Below are positions 7,964 to 16,162 of a stretch of DNA of 64,000 nucleotides, piece by piece; position 1 is the first letter of the stretch, and each line of letters starts with the position of its first letter. A program made the position numbers and the translations under genes. The notes under the pieces were generated by a model that saw only the letters and a list, made by a program, of their open reading frames with translations, had not been told where the DNA came from and made no database searches. The DNA comes from Spirochaetaceae bacterium (GTDB lineage Bacteria > Spirochaetota > Spirochaetia > Treponematales > Treponemataceae): the NCBI GenBank assembly GCA_017416145.1, contig JAFQDD010000019.1:1-64000 (forward strand), given 5' to 3'.

Positions 7964-8440
7964 ATGTTTAGAGAATTAGTTCGTAAAAATAAAGAAATAT
8001 CAAAAGAAGAATGCATCGAAATCTTAAAATCAGAAAAGCGGGGAGTGCTTTCGGTAAACGGAGAGGGCGGATATCCTTACGGAATGCCAATGAATCATTT
8101 TTACAATGAAGATGACGGAAAGATTTATTTTCATTGTGGAAATGTGGGGCACAGATTGGAATCACTTCAAAAAGATAACAAAGTTTCATTTTGTGTTTAC
8201 GACAAAGGTTTTTGCAAAGATGGAGAATGGGCTTTGAATTTTAAAAGTGTTATTGTTTTTGGAAAAATTGAAATTGTAGAGGATTTTAAAACAATCGCAG
8301 AAATTACAACAAAACTGAGTCACAAATTTACCCAAGACGATTCTTACATCAAAAAAGAAATTGAGCAAAATGTACATCGCACTTTGTTGTTGGTACTTTC
8401 GATTGAACATATTTGCGGTAAAAAAGTTGTTGAGGCGTAA
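7964..8440 (+). CDS. Pyridoxamine 5'-phosphate oxidase-like (NimA-like) flavoprotein
   Basis: A 158-residue FMN-binding split-barrel protein. The order VRKNKEISKEECIEILKSEKRGVLSV in two parts, YPYGMPMNHFYNEDDGKIYFH and the later SVIVFGKIEIVED matches the nitroimidazole-resistance NimA-like branch of the PNPOx family. Members bind FMN or F420 and reduce small molecules; the substrate here is unknown. The start follows AAAGGAGC. The stop is immediately followed by an in-frame transporter fragment. Confidence 0.8.
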   Translation: MFRELVRKNKEISKEECIEILKSEKRGVLSVNGEGGYPYGMPMNHFYNEDDGKIYFHCGNVGHRLESLQKDNKVSFCVYDKGFCKDGEWALNFKSVIVFGKIEIVEDFKTIAEITTKLSHKFTQDDSYIKKEIEQNVHRTLLLVLSIEHICGKKVVEA

Positions 8441-8779
8441 AATGAATTCAAAATCAATTTGGGATTTTTTGCCTACGGATTAAGCATAAATTTTTACATC
8501 ATGGCACAAAAAGATTTAGGGGCTGCAAAAATAAGTGCCTATTATTCAGTTGCACCCTTTTTGGGAGTTGCCTTTAGTATGATTTTGCTAAAAGAACGCC
8601 CAAGTTTACAATTTTTTGTTGCATTACTCATTATGATTCTTAGCACTATTTTAATGGTAAAAGACACAATCGAATTGCAACACACCCACGAACACCGCCA
8701 CGGCGATTTAGTTCACACCCATTTGCACACACATTCAGGAGATAGTGAAGAACATGGGCATGAACACAAAATGAATTAG
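8441..8779 (+). pseudogene. 3' fragment of a DMT/EamA transporter with histidine-rich tail
   Basis: The frame is open from just after the preceding stop and encodes about 112 residues: two to three membrane helices (GFFAYGLSINFYIMAQKDLG, then YYSVAPFLGVAFSMIL) and a tail very rich in His (HTHEHRHGDLVHTHLHTH). This matches only the C-terminal end of drug/metabolite transporters, normally about 300 residues with ten helices. No ATG precedes the conserved part, only TTG codons. A truncated gene. His-rich tails in relatives may bind metal. Confidence 0.75.
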
Positions 8780-8906
8780 AGAATGATTTGTTGAATAGTA
8801 AAAGAATCTGTTTTATTTAAAAAGAATAGAATATCATTGTACTTCCCTATAATTTTTCATAAGTATGTGGTATATTAGTAGTATAATAATATTTTTAGGT
8901 GGGATA

Positions 8907-10034
8907 ATGGCACGAGCTGCAAATTATGCATTCTTAAAAAAGTATTTGCCTATAGAACATTTTGAAGAGAATTATGCATTAATCAGTCATTATATTCAGT
9001 TGCAAGGAACAAATAACGCTGAAAAATATGAAAAAGAAATTATTGCAAGAAATATCAACTTAAGTTTACTTCCACAAAAAAAAGATTTTAATGACTCTAT
9101 AGACATTCCTTATGTAAACAAAGAAGAAAAATTTACTTTTATTGATTTGTTTGCTGGGATTGGTGGGTTTAGAATGGCACTTCAAAATTGTGGTGGAGAG
9201 TGTGTTTTTTCTAGTGAATGGGATGAATCGGCTAAACAAACTTATTTTGCAAATTACGGTGAAGTACCTTTTGGTGATATTACAAAAATAAATCCAAATG
9301 ACATTCCTGATTTTGATGTTCTTGCGGGAGGTTTTCCTTGCCAGCCATTTAGTTCAATTGGAAAAAGAGAGGGATTCAAACATAAAACGCAAGGAACTTT
9401 ATTTTTTCACATTGCAGAAATTATTAAGGAAAAACAACCAAAGGCTTTTATATTAGAAAATGTTACAGGCTTACTTACTCATGATGAGGGAAGAACATAT
9501 GAAACAATTATGGATATTCTTCAAAATGAACTTAATTACAATGTAAATGCAAAAGTTTTGAATAGTGCTGATTTTGGAGTTCCTCAAGAAAGAAAAAGAT
9601 TATATTTTATTGGATTTAGAAAAGACATCTATTCTTCGGAGTTCATTTTTCCGGATGGTGATGAAAAAAGAGTTGGGATTGGTCAATTTGTGGAAAAAGA
9701 TGCAAAGGGACCTTCAATTTCTAAGCATTTGCAACAAACATATATTTTTAAAAAAGACGATGGGCATCCTGAAATTATCGATTCAAATTCTGATTTTCCG
9801 GTTAAAACTCTATGCGCGTCTTATCATAAAATCCAGAGAATAACAGGAACTTTTGTTCGTGGTGGCGAAACTGGATTACGTTTGCTTACAGAAAATGAAT
9901 GTAAAGCAATTATGGGTTATCCAAAAGAATTCAAAATTCCTGTTTCAAGAACACAAATGTATCATCAATTCGGCAATTCTGTGGCTGTACCTGTTATAGA
10001 AAAACTTGCGGAAAAAATTGTAAGTAATTTATAA
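8907..10034 (+). CDS. DNA (cytosine-5) methyltransferase, M.MspI/M.HpaII-like
   Basis: A 375-residue C5-cytosine methyltransferase. Motif I FIDLFAGIGGFRMA (about 78-91), motif IV GGFPCQPFSSIGKREGF with catalytic C145, motif VI FILENVTGLL (about 171-180), motif VIII PQERKRLYFIGF and motif X QFGNSVAVPV are all present. The target-recognition region (TYHKIQR-like YHKIQRITGTFVRGGETG) closely matches remembered M.MspI, so CCGG is the likely target; this is inference. The start at 8907 follows AGGTGGG; a longer frame from 8865 adds 14 hydrophobic residues. The partner endonuclease follows 13 nt downstream. Confidence 0.93.
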   Translation: MARAANYAFLKKYLPIEHFEENYALISHYIQLQGTNNAEKYEKEIIARNINLSLLPQKKDFNDSIDIPYVNKEEKFTFIDLFAGIGGFRMALQNCGGECVFSSEWDESAKQTYFANYGEVPFGDITKINPNDIPDFDVLAGGFPCQPFSSIGKREGFKHKTQGTLFFHIAEIIKEKQPKAFILENVTGLLTHDEGRTYETIMDILQNELNYNVNAKVLNSADFGVPQERKRLYFIGFRKDIYSSEFIFPDGDEKRVGIGQFVEKDAKGPSISKHLQQTYIFKKDDGHPEIIDSNSDFPVKTLCASYHKIQRITGTFVRGGETGLRLLTENECKAIMGYPKEFKIPVSRTQMYHQFGNSVAVPVIEKLAEKIVSNL

Positions 10035-10047
10035 AATCGGAGAGTTT

Positions 10048-11232
10048 ATGTCTCAATTTTCAAACAGTGACAAACAAGAACATGGAAAAAATGCAAAAGT
10101 TGCGTTGGAATCTATTCTACATGAATGCAAAAACTATGCTTATATCAAAGAAATTGTAAAAGATTATAGGTGTGGGTATGCAGAATATGATAATACACAG
10201 TTTTATTGCAATTTTCTAATTATTTTTCAAGACAATACAAAATGGATTGTAAATATTACGACTTCTTTTCGTTCTGATAGGTTAAAAGGAAACCAATGGG
10301 ATACGTATAATATAAAAGAGATAGATTCAACAATTTCAAAATCTGTTTTGGTTTATCCTGATGATTTATCAGAAGAAGATAAGGATGATTTTATTGCATA
10401 TAAATTTAAAATAATGAATAAAATTCATTTTTCGGCAATTGATGACATTGTTGGTCAACAAGAATTATTTGAACTTATTGAAAATTATGCAAATAAAAAT
10501 CTTTCAGTTGGCGTAAAAAAAGATTTACAAGGTAACAATTTTGAATCGTATATTTCAAATGTTTTAAGTAATGAAAAAAATCTTGAAAAATGGAAAACTT
10601 CAAATCCAAAATTAGTTGGAATGAACTATAATTTCTTTGAAAAAATATTGATTTGTTTTAATCTCGATAAAAAATCTGTTGTAAAAATAAAAGCTACATC
10701 AGATAAAACAATAATTGGGAAGTTACAAACATCTGGTTCTCCAAAAACAGATGTAATTGTATCAGTTTATCTTGATAATGGTTTAGAAAAATATTTTACA
10801 ATCAGTTGTAAAAAAACAAATGCAAAATCAGTAAGTGTTCATCAATATACAGCAGAAACTTTTGCTGATGTTTTAGATTCACAAAATAAAAAACTTCGTA
10901 AACTTTTACAACAATTTCAGGAAAATGGAAATTTGAGAGATTTTGGTGACGAAAATTCAGTTGCTATGAAAAATGAATTAAAACCATACTTAGAAAAACT
11001 AATAAGATGGGTTATTGGTGGGTATGGAGGAAAAGTGCAAAATCAACTACAAATTGCAGACTACATTTTGATTTCTGATGAAAAAGATATTTATATTCAT
11101 ACTCTTGAAGAATATACTTCAATGCTTCTAGAAAAAGAAAATGAATCACATTTTGGAACACCATTTCAATGGACTTTTGCATCTGGCAGAAAAGGAAAAG
11201 ATATTCAGTTGAAATGTAAAATTATTAAATAA
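10048..11232 (+). CDS. MspI-family type II restriction endonuclease with N-terminal extension
   Basis: A 394-residue protein whose C-terminal ~230 residues resemble R.MspI: SGSPKTDVIV (D235), the strand TISCKK (K255), the helix HQYTAETFADV, the basic segment LEKLIRWVIG and the ending FGTPFQWTFASGRKGK. By spacing, D235 and K255 match MspI D99 and K119, but the MspI active-site Asn117 is Ser253 here. The first about 140-160 residues have no counterpart in the 262-residue MspI and include a segment (NFLIIFQDNTKWIVNITTS) that could be a separate fold. Paired with the upstream methyltransferase, probably cutting CCGG. Confidence 0.88.
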   Translation: MSQFSNSDKQEHGKNAKVALESILHECKNYAYIKEIVKDYRCGYAEYDNTQFYCNFLIIFQDNTKWIVNITTSFRSDRLKGNQWDTYNIKEIDSTISKSVLVYPDDLSEEDKDDFIAYKFKIMNKIHFSAIDDIVGQQELFELIENYANKNLSVGVKKDLQGNNFESYISNVLSNEKNLEKWKTSNPKLVGMNYNFFEKILICFNLDKKSVVKIKATSDKTIIGKLQTSGSPKTDVIVSVYLDNGLEKYFTISCKKTNAKSVSVHQYTAETFADVLDSQNKKLRKLLQQFQENGNLRDFGDENSVAMKNELKPYLEKLIRWVIGGYGGKVQNQLQIADYILISDEKDIYIHTLEEYTSMLLEKENESHFGTPFQWTFASGRKGKDIQLKCKIIK

Positions 11233-11252
11233 GAAATATTGGAGAAATATTG

Positions 11253-11282
11253 ATGAAAAAATCATTCATCCAGATTAAATAA
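11253..11282 (+). other. Tiny ORF, probable gene remnant or leader
   Basis: A nine-codon frame (MKKSFIQIK) begins 8 nt after a good GGAG site and stops at once; the surrounding 69 nt separate the endonuclease from the next gene. It may be the 5' stub of a deleted gene or a short leader peptide. Little can be said beyond the ribosome-binding site and start. Confidence 0.3.
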
Positions 11283-11300
11283 TTTATAGCGAGGAAAAAA

Positions 11301-11723
11301 ATGAATATTGTACCAACACTGAATTTTGGTGGAAACTGCCGAGAAGCAATAAAAATGTATGAGAAGGCGTTCAATGGAAAGATTTCTTGTTTGATAACAT
11401 ATCGAGATGCAAATGATCCTGCATATATGCCACTTCTTAGTGAAGAACAAAAAGATTATATTTATCATGCAGAATTAATTTTGGAAAATCATAGAATTAT
11501 TATGAGCGACCATGTTGATTTGGATTTTTCGACTTGTTATTCCAATTTTTTGACTATTATGTATGATACAAAAGAAGAAGTTCAGAAAGCTTATGAAATA
11601 ATGAAAGAAGGAAGTACCACAATCTATAAATTAGAAGCAACTCCATATAGTTCTTGCAGAGTAGTTTTTGTTGATAAATTTGGAATACGTTGGGGAATTA
11701 TGACCGAACAAACAGAACACTAG
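11301..11723 (+). CDS. PhnB-like VOC-family protein
   Basis: A 140-residue protein of the vicinal-oxygen-chelate superfamily, PhnB/YjdN subgroup. The opening IVPTLNFGGNCREAIKMYEKAF, read in two pieces, and later LPYSSCRVVF-like ATPYSSCRVVFVDKFGIRWG fit this subgroup, in which the C-terminal FGxxW strand is standard. Biochemical role in most members is unknown. The start follows GCGAGGAAAA. It stands alone between the restriction gene and an acetyltransferase. Confidence 0.82.
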   Translation: MNIVPTLNFGGNCREAIKMYEKAFNGKISCLITYRDANDPAYMPLLSEEQKDYIYHAELILENHRIIMSDHVDLDFSTCYSNFLTIMYDTKEEVQKAYEIMKEGSTTIYKLEATPYSSCRVVFVDKFGIRWGIMTEQTEH

Positions 11724-11742
11724 GTTAGAAAGGAAAAAATTA

Positions 11743-12192
11743 ATGGAAAATATGCAAATACGCACAATGACAATTCATGATTATGAAAAAGTTTACGCAC
11801 TTTGGATGTCTTGTAAAAACATGGGATTTAATGATATTGACGATTCAAAAGAAGGAATCGCTAGATTTTTGGAACGAAATCCAAACACTTCCTTTGTTGC
11901 AATGGAAAATGATGAATTGCTGGGAATTATTCTTGGCGGTCATGACGGAAGACGAGGATATATTTATCATATGTCGGTGGCAGAAAAACATCGCAAAAAA
12001 GGGATTGGCTCTAGCCTTGTAGAAAAATGTCTTGCATCATTTAAAAACGAAAAAATTTCAAAAGTGGCTCTTCTAGTTTTTAAATACAATGAAGCAGGAA
12101 ACGCTTTTTGGGAAAAACAAGGCTTTATCCTTCGTGAAGATGTAAATTACAGAAATATTGGACTTCGTGAATTAGTTAGAATTGATACGTAG
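11743..12192 (+). CDS. GNAT N-acetyltransferase
   Basis: A 149-residue acetyltransferase of the Acetyltransf_1 type. IRTMTIHDYEKVYALW opens the fold; YIYHMSVAEKHRKKGIGSSL contains the CoA-pyrophosphate loop (RKKGIG, about residues 86-91) and NEAGNAFWEKQGF supplies the conserved C-terminal Asn and Tyr/Phe positions. The close of the protein (YRNIGL) is also usual for this group. Substrate unknown. The start follows AGGAAAAA, 19 nt after the preceding stop. Confidence 0.85.
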   Translation: MENMQIRTMTIHDYEKVYALWMSCKNMGFNDIDDSKEGIARFLERNPNTSFVAMENDELLGIILGGHDGRRGYIYHMSVAEKHRKKGIGSSLVEKCLASFKNEKISKVALLVFKYNEAGNAFWEKQGFILREDVNYRNIGLRELVRIDT

Positions 12193-12198
12193 AATAGA

Positions 12199-13242
12199 TA
12201 AAAAAATTACAAACAGGATAAAAAGATGACTAAATTGATTGATTATGAAAATGAAACGAGTTTTGTAAAATCTGAATATATCAATGCAGAAAAAAAATAT
12301 AAAGAATTAATAAGTCTATACAAACTTGTTGTTCGTTGGGAATATGCTACAAATGATTTATATTCTTTAGAACCCTATTATTTTGAAAAAAATAGGATTT
12401 CAAAAGGTAGGATTGTTAAGGATGTTTCAAAAAAATGGTCTGTTAAATATGGATTTGACAAAGATAATAAATTAATCATATGTAATGAAATGGTTTCTTT
12501 TGATAGGTATTATGAAACTTTTTATACATATAACAATTCAACTATTATACAATATTATTATTCATATGATATGGATAAGCCAATTATTGCTGTGGGTGAA
12601 TATAAATATAAAAAAGGGGTGTTAATTCAGGAGGCATATTGGGCTCAAGGCGGAAATTATGTTTGCTATTATATATACGATGATTTCAATTTAAAAAAGG
12701 TTATAGAATACAGACTAAATACAACAGATTGTGTAAAAACAAGATATTATGATTATACTTTTGATGATAAGGGGTTACTATCCATTTCATACGAAAAAAA
12801 TTACATTTTTTATAGATTAACAAAAAAAGAGTTTAATGAAATTCTGGCATTATCAAAAGACATATTGGTTTCATCAATTATCGAAAAATTATCATTAATA
12901 AATTTTAATATCAAAAAATGTAATTTACTCATAGAAGATGGATTTCTTTTTCCTCCTGTAGTGATGCTTTGTTCTGAGAAATTTTATGAAGAAAAAGGAA
13001 AAGATGAATTGTTACCTTGTGAATATGATTTAAAACTTGAATACAGTTTTTCTAATGGACTTGCAAATAAATTAAATATTTTATCAGAATTGTCTAAAAG
13101 TAAAAATAAAAAAATAATTGAAATGCTTGTTAGTGCTGTTAGTGAAATAAATGAAAAAAATGGAAATATCTTTGTGAAAATTTCAAATTATGATGGAGAT
13201 CCAATTTATCCTTTGTGATGTTAAAAAAATTGCAAACAGAAT
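12199..13242 (+). repeat. Imperfect 21-bp direct repeats flanking the 330-residue orphan gene
   Basis: TAAAAAAATTACAAACAGGA with T (12199-12219) and TAAAAAAATTGCAAACAGAA with T (13222-13242) match at 19 of 21 positions and lie immediately before and after the gene at 12226-13218. They could be the ends of a mobile cassette or the trace of its insertion. Because half of the repeat is poly-A, chance similarity is possible. Confidence 0.4.
12226..13218 (+). CDS. Hypothetical protein, tyrosine-rich, 330 residues
   Basis: I do not recognise this protein. It has no signal peptide and no membrane segment. The first half is very rich in Tyr and Asp with irregular beta-type repeats such as YYFEKN, YYETFYTY and TRYYDYTFDDKGLL, somewhat like YD-repeat or immunity-type proteins. 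The second half is more helical and Lys-rich. Codon use is even more A/T-rich than its neighbours, and the gene is bracketed by a 21-bp direct repeat, both suggesting recent transfer. A role as an immunity or contact-system orphan is only a guess. Confidence 0.6.
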   Translation: MTKLIDYENETSFVKSEYINAEKKYKELISLYKLVVRWEYATNDLYSLEPYYFEKNRISKGRIVKDVSKKWSVKYGFDKDNKLIICNEMVSFDRYYETFYTYNNSTIIQYYYSYDMDKPIIAVGEYKYKKGVLIQEAYWAQGGNYVCYYIYDDFNLKKVIEYRLNTTDCVKTRYYDYTFDDKGLLSISYEKNYIFYRLTKKEFNEILALSKDILVSSIIEKLSLINFNIKKCNLLIEDGFLFPPVVMLCSEKFYEEKGKDELLPCEYDLKLEYSFSNGLANKLNILSELSKSKNKKIIEMLVSAVSEINEKNGNIFVKISNYDGDPIYPL

Positions 13243-13270
13243 CTAAATTTTGAAAAAAATATTTTTTTTC

Positions 13271-13307
13271 TTGACAACATACTAATATCATCTTATATTA
13301 TTAGTAT
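13271..13307 (+). promoter_or_regulatory. Toxin-antitoxin promoter with overlapping operator
   Basis: TTGACA (13271-13276) and TATATT (13294-13299) are separated by exactly 17 nt. A 9-bp perfect inverted repeat, ATACTAATA (13279-13287) and TATTAGTAT (13299-13307), brackets the -10 box and is well placed for autorepression by the antitoxin. The antitoxin ribosome-binding site AAGGTGG follows at 13323-13329. Confidence 0.75.
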
Positions 13308-13335
13308 AATACAATATAATATAAGGTGGTATAAT

Positions 13336-13641
13336 ATGGCAGCGATTACAGTAAATGTTGAACAAGAAGATAAGGAACTTTTTAACACAATTTGTAACAA
13401 AATGGGCATGAATATTTCTACCGCAATCAATATTTTTATTAAAAAAGTTAATGCAACTCGCAGCATTCCTTTTTCCATCGAACTTGAACCAGAATGGAAC
13501 GAAGAAACTCTTGCAGCCTGTAAAGAAGCTCTTGATATTTCAGAAGGACGAATCCCCGCAAAAAGATACGATTCTGTTTCTGAAATGATGGATGATATTT
13601 TAAATGTAGCCGAAGATACTCCAGACTATGGGGTAAAATGA
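13336..13641 (+). CDS. RelB/DinJ-family antitoxin
   Basis: A 101-residue antitoxin. The N terminus ITVNVEQEDKELFNTICNKMGMNISTAINIFIKK, read in parts, is the ribbon-helix-helix DNA-binding domain typical of DinJ; the IPF motif (SIPFSIE) that follows is characteristic of this group, and the acidic C-terminal half would wrap the toxin. The stop overlaps the toxin start by 4 nt (ATGA). It should repress its own promoter through the inverted repeat at 13279-13307 and neutralise the ribonuclease encoded next. Possible stabiliser of the island. Confidence 0.9.
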   Translation: MAAITVNVEQEDKELFNTICNKMGMNISTAINIFIKKVNATRSIPFSIELEPEWNEETLAACKEALDISEGRIPAKRYDSVSEMMDDILNVAEDTPDYGVK

Positions 13642-13922
13642 TGGCATATCAATTAATTTATACTAACTCTTTCAAAAAAGATTTAAGGTTGGCAAAAAAA
13701 CGAAATTACGATATGAAAAAAATGGAAGAAGTTTTAACATTGTTAAAATCAGGCAAAAAACTTCCTCGAAAATATAAGGATCATCAACTTAAAGGAAATC
13801 TATCAAAATTTAGAGAATTACATATCCAGCCAGATTGGCTTTTAGTTTACACAAAAAATGATACAGAGCTGATTTTAACTTTGTCTAGAACAGGAAGTCA
13901 TACAGAATTATTAAAAAAATAG
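13638..13922 (+). CDS. YafQ/RelE-superfamily mRNA interferase toxin
   Basis: A 94-residue basic toxin of the RelE/ParE fold, closest in pattern to YafQ. YTNSFKKDLRLAKKR opens the fold; DHQLKGNLSKFRELHIQPDW carries the His-Asp-Trp positions used in YafQ-type ribosome-dependent mRNA cleavage, and LILTLSRTGSHTELL is the closing strand. The start ATG lies within the antitoxin stop (ATGATGG), so the two are translationally coupled. A second Met at 13641 is possible. Together with the antitoxin this is a complete type II module. Confidence 0.9.
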   Translation: MMAYQLIYTNSFKKDLRLAKKRNYDMKKMEEVLTLLKSGKKLPRKYKDHQLKGNLSKFRELHIQPDWLLVYTKNDTELILTLSRTGSHTELLKK

Positions 13923-13967
13923 AATTTTTATTGGAATTCTTATGAATAAATTTAGGAGGAGATAATT

Positions 13968-14375
13968 ATGGAAAAACATGTTGAAATTTTAACTGAAAGA
14001 TTTTCTAAAGATTCGTTGATGGCATTGGCTACAGTTGATGAAAAAGGAAAACCTTGGGTAAGAACTATTGATGCAATTTTTTATCAAGATAGTTTTTATA
14101 CAATCACTTATGGATTGTCTAATAAGATGCAACAGATTGAAAAAAATCCTACAGTTGCAATCAGCGGTGAATGGTTTTCTGGTCATGGAATCGGTGAAAA
14201 TCTGGGACACATAAAGTTAGAACAAAATTCTGAAATTGCAGATAAATTGCGAAAAGCTTTTTCTACTTGGTACGATAATGGTCACACAAACGAAGACGAT
14301 CCAAACACGATAATTTTGCGAATAAAATTAACCGACGGTATTTTGTTCAGTGATGGAAAAAGATATGAATTCTAA
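13968..14375 (+). CDS. Pyridoxamine 5'-phosphate oxidase-family protein
   Basis: A 135-residue FMN-binding split-barrel protein, of the short type: LMALATVDEKGKPWVRTIDA at the N terminus is the classical first strands, IEKNPTVAISGEWFSGHG and the closing LRIKLTDGILFSDGKRYEF complete the barrel. It is not a close relative of the NimA-like protein at 7964. The start follows an excellent AGGAGGAG site. Likely a small flavin- or cofactor-binding oxidoreductase with unknown substrate. Confidence 0.8.
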   Translation: MEKHVEILTERFSKDSLMALATVDEKGKPWVRTIDAIFYQDSFYTITYGLSNKMQQIEKNPTVAISGEWFSGHGIGENLGHIKLEQNSEIADKLRKAFSTWYDNGHTNEDDPNTIILRIKLTDGILFSDGKRYEF

Positions 14376-14398
14376 ATGTATTATTGATAAAATTTTAG

Positions 14399-14458
14399 GG
14401 AAGATTTTTAATCGGAAAAAACGGATACGCCTATGACGGTTACTGGGTGATTAAATAA
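14399..14458 (+). other. 3' remnant of a lost gene
   Basis: In the 126-nt gap after the flavoprotein gene, one frame reads GRFLIGKNGYAYDGYWVIK and a stop, with normal-looking amino-acid composition but no start. It looks like the tail of a gene whose body was deleted. Parent family not recognised. Confidence 0.35.
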
Positions 14459-14501
14459 AAAAATGATTTTCTAGTTGGAGAAAATCCTATGGAAGTAAGT
14501 G

Positions 14502-15101
14502 ATGAATAAACTAGATTTTTCTTTTGTATATAAAAAATTCAAAAAGCGATTACAAGAAACTTACGGAAAAGAAGTTGCTTCTCTCGTGTGGGAAAAAGCA
14601 AACATAAAACTGAAAAATCTTTCTGCTGAATATAAAAATGTCGGTTCAGATGAAAAAATGATGATTCTTCCTTTGGCAGCAATTTATCTTTCTATGAAAG
14701 AAGAAAATCTTGAAAATCCTCTTGAGTTATTGAATCAATATGGAAGAGAAACCGGCGAAAGATTTTCAAAATTGATTAGAAAAATCACTTCATTTCCAGG
14801 GTTGCCAGATTTTTTATGGAAAAACATGAGTAGCCTTATGCGAAAAAATAGCAGCCCAGAAAAAGGCTACCAGCGAAAAATTATTTCTGAAACACAAGAC
14901 TTAGTTGCTGTGGATATTTTAGTTTGTCCACTTCATGAAATGGCAAAAAAACTTGGAATCCCAGAAATTACTTCTGTAGTTTGCTTAATTGATAAAGGTC
15001 AAATGACAGGATTTAAACATATCGAATATACAAGAACTAAAGCGTTAGGAGACGGTGATATTTTTTGTGATTATCGGTTAATATATGATAAAGAAAAATA
15101 A
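14502..15101 (+). CDS. L-2-amino-thiazoline-4-carboxylic acid hydrolase-family protein
   Basis: A 199-residue protein matching the ATC-hydrolase family (named after the enzyme of the L-cysteine route from 2-aminothiazoline-4-carboxylate). Recognisable parts are the helical N-terminal half, DILVCPLHEMAKKLGIPEI, the short VVCLIDKG and the closing YTRTKALGDGDIFCDYRL, whose RTxxLGxGxxxCD pattern is typical. Most genomic members have unknown substrates. The start ATG at 14502 follows GGAAG; a GTG directly before it is the alternative. Last + gene of the island. Confidence 0.78.
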   Translation: MNKLDFSFVYKKFKKRLQETYGKEVASLVWEKANIKLKNLSAEYKNVGSDEKMMILPLAAIYLSMKEENLENPLELLNQYGRETGERFSKLIRKITSFPGLPDFLWKNMSSLMRKNSSPEKGYQRKIISETQDLVAVDILVCPLHEMAKKLGIPEITSVVCLIDKGQMTGFKHIEYTRTKALGDGDIFCDYRLIYDKEK

Positions 15102-15106
15102 AATCT

Positions 15107-16018
15107 TTAATCCATCCACTTTTTCATAAAGGCAATTCGTTTTGCTACGCTATCTTTTGAAATTGGGTGGCTGCTTAGCATGTCGTAGCCGTGGAATGTT
15201 CCTTTTGTTTCGTTAATTTGAAGTTCCGCTGTATGATTTTTGATTTTTTCTGCGTAAAGAATTGCTTCATCACGAAGGCAATCAAATTCTGCGGTTTCAA
15301 TATAAGTTGGTGGCAAAACTTTTGGAAGGGGATTTTTCATTGGAATTGCGATTTGTTCTTGCTGGGCGGTGGCATTTTTTAGGTACATTTTCCACATGCG
15401 TTGATTATTTTTTGAGTTCCAAAGGGGAGTGTCTGTGAAAGTTTTCATAGAAGTTGTAGTCATTGAATTGTCTGTAACAGGATAAATCAAAACTTGGCAG
15501 CAAGGCGGTGGTAGATTTTTTGATTCTACCGTGTTGCAAAGATTTGCTGCAAGACAACCTCCAGCACTGTCTCCAAGAATAATGATTTTTTTAGGATTGA
15601 TTTTTAGTTTATCTGCATTGGAAATTAAATATTCATAAGTTTTTAGCGAATCTTCGTAGGCAGAAGGAAAAGGAAATTTTGGTAGCAAATGATAATCTAC
15701 AAGGTAAGTTTTACAATTTAATTTTGATGTATATTCAAAAGCATTTGTTAATTGATGCGGTGCTGTTTTATAGCCAAAACCTCCACCGTGCAAAACCAAA
15801 AGTGCAAAATCATTTGGCAACTGTGGAGAAATCTCTTTTACAAGAATTTTTTGATTTTCAAACCCATTAATATAAAAATCTCTAACAGTCAGATTTTTTG
15901 GTGGCCGAATAAATTTTATGATGATTTCTAGAGGCAATTGGGAAAGACGGCAAATCAATTTTGAAAAAGGCAACTTAAAAGCAATTTTTCTAAAGTCTTT
16001 GTTGAAAGGGTATTTCAT
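15107..16018 (-). CDS. Alpha/beta hydrolase (HSL-type esterase)
   Basis: A 303-residue hydrolase of the hormone-sensitive-lipase group. The oxyanion motif HGGGFGYK is at 77-84, the nucleophile elbow GDSAGG at 149-154 (Ser151), the acid is probably in AEFDCLRDEA (about 257-266) and the catalytic His in KGTFHGYD (about 286). No signal peptide is obvious, although the N terminus is mildly hydrophobic. The gene converges on the + strand island, with only 5 nt between stops, so it marks the island's right edge. Likely acts on short acyl esters. Confidence 0.88.
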   Translation of the reverse strand: MKYPFNKDFRKIAFKLPFSKLICRLSQLPLEIIIKFIRPPKNLTVRDFYINGFENQKILVKEISPQLPNDFALLVLHGGGFGYKTAPHQLTNAFEYTSKLNCKTYLVDYHLLPKFPFPSAYEDSLKTYEYLISNADKLKINPKKIIILGDSAGGCLAANLCNTVESKNLPPPCCQVLIYPVTDNSMTTTSMKTFTDTPLWNSKNNQRMWKMYLKNATAQQEQIAIPMKNPLPKVLPPTYIETAEFDCLRDEAILYAEKIKNHTAELQINETKGTFHGYDMLSSHPISKDSVAKRIAFMKKWMD

Positions 16019-16162
16019 AGAAATTAATTTTATATCAATATTATACTCCCTTCAAGGAGGATTTTGTAAAAAATTTGTGAAAAGCTAAAGCACAAACTTA
16101 TTTAATCAATGTAATCAAAAAAATCACTTTTCAAATTTTTTATTATAGGATATTGTAATTTT

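Noticed and set aside
58-15101. Classical integron
   Set aside because: The recombinase lacks the IntI-specific features I would expect, and no attC sites are evident at gene borders; kept only as an integron-like layout.
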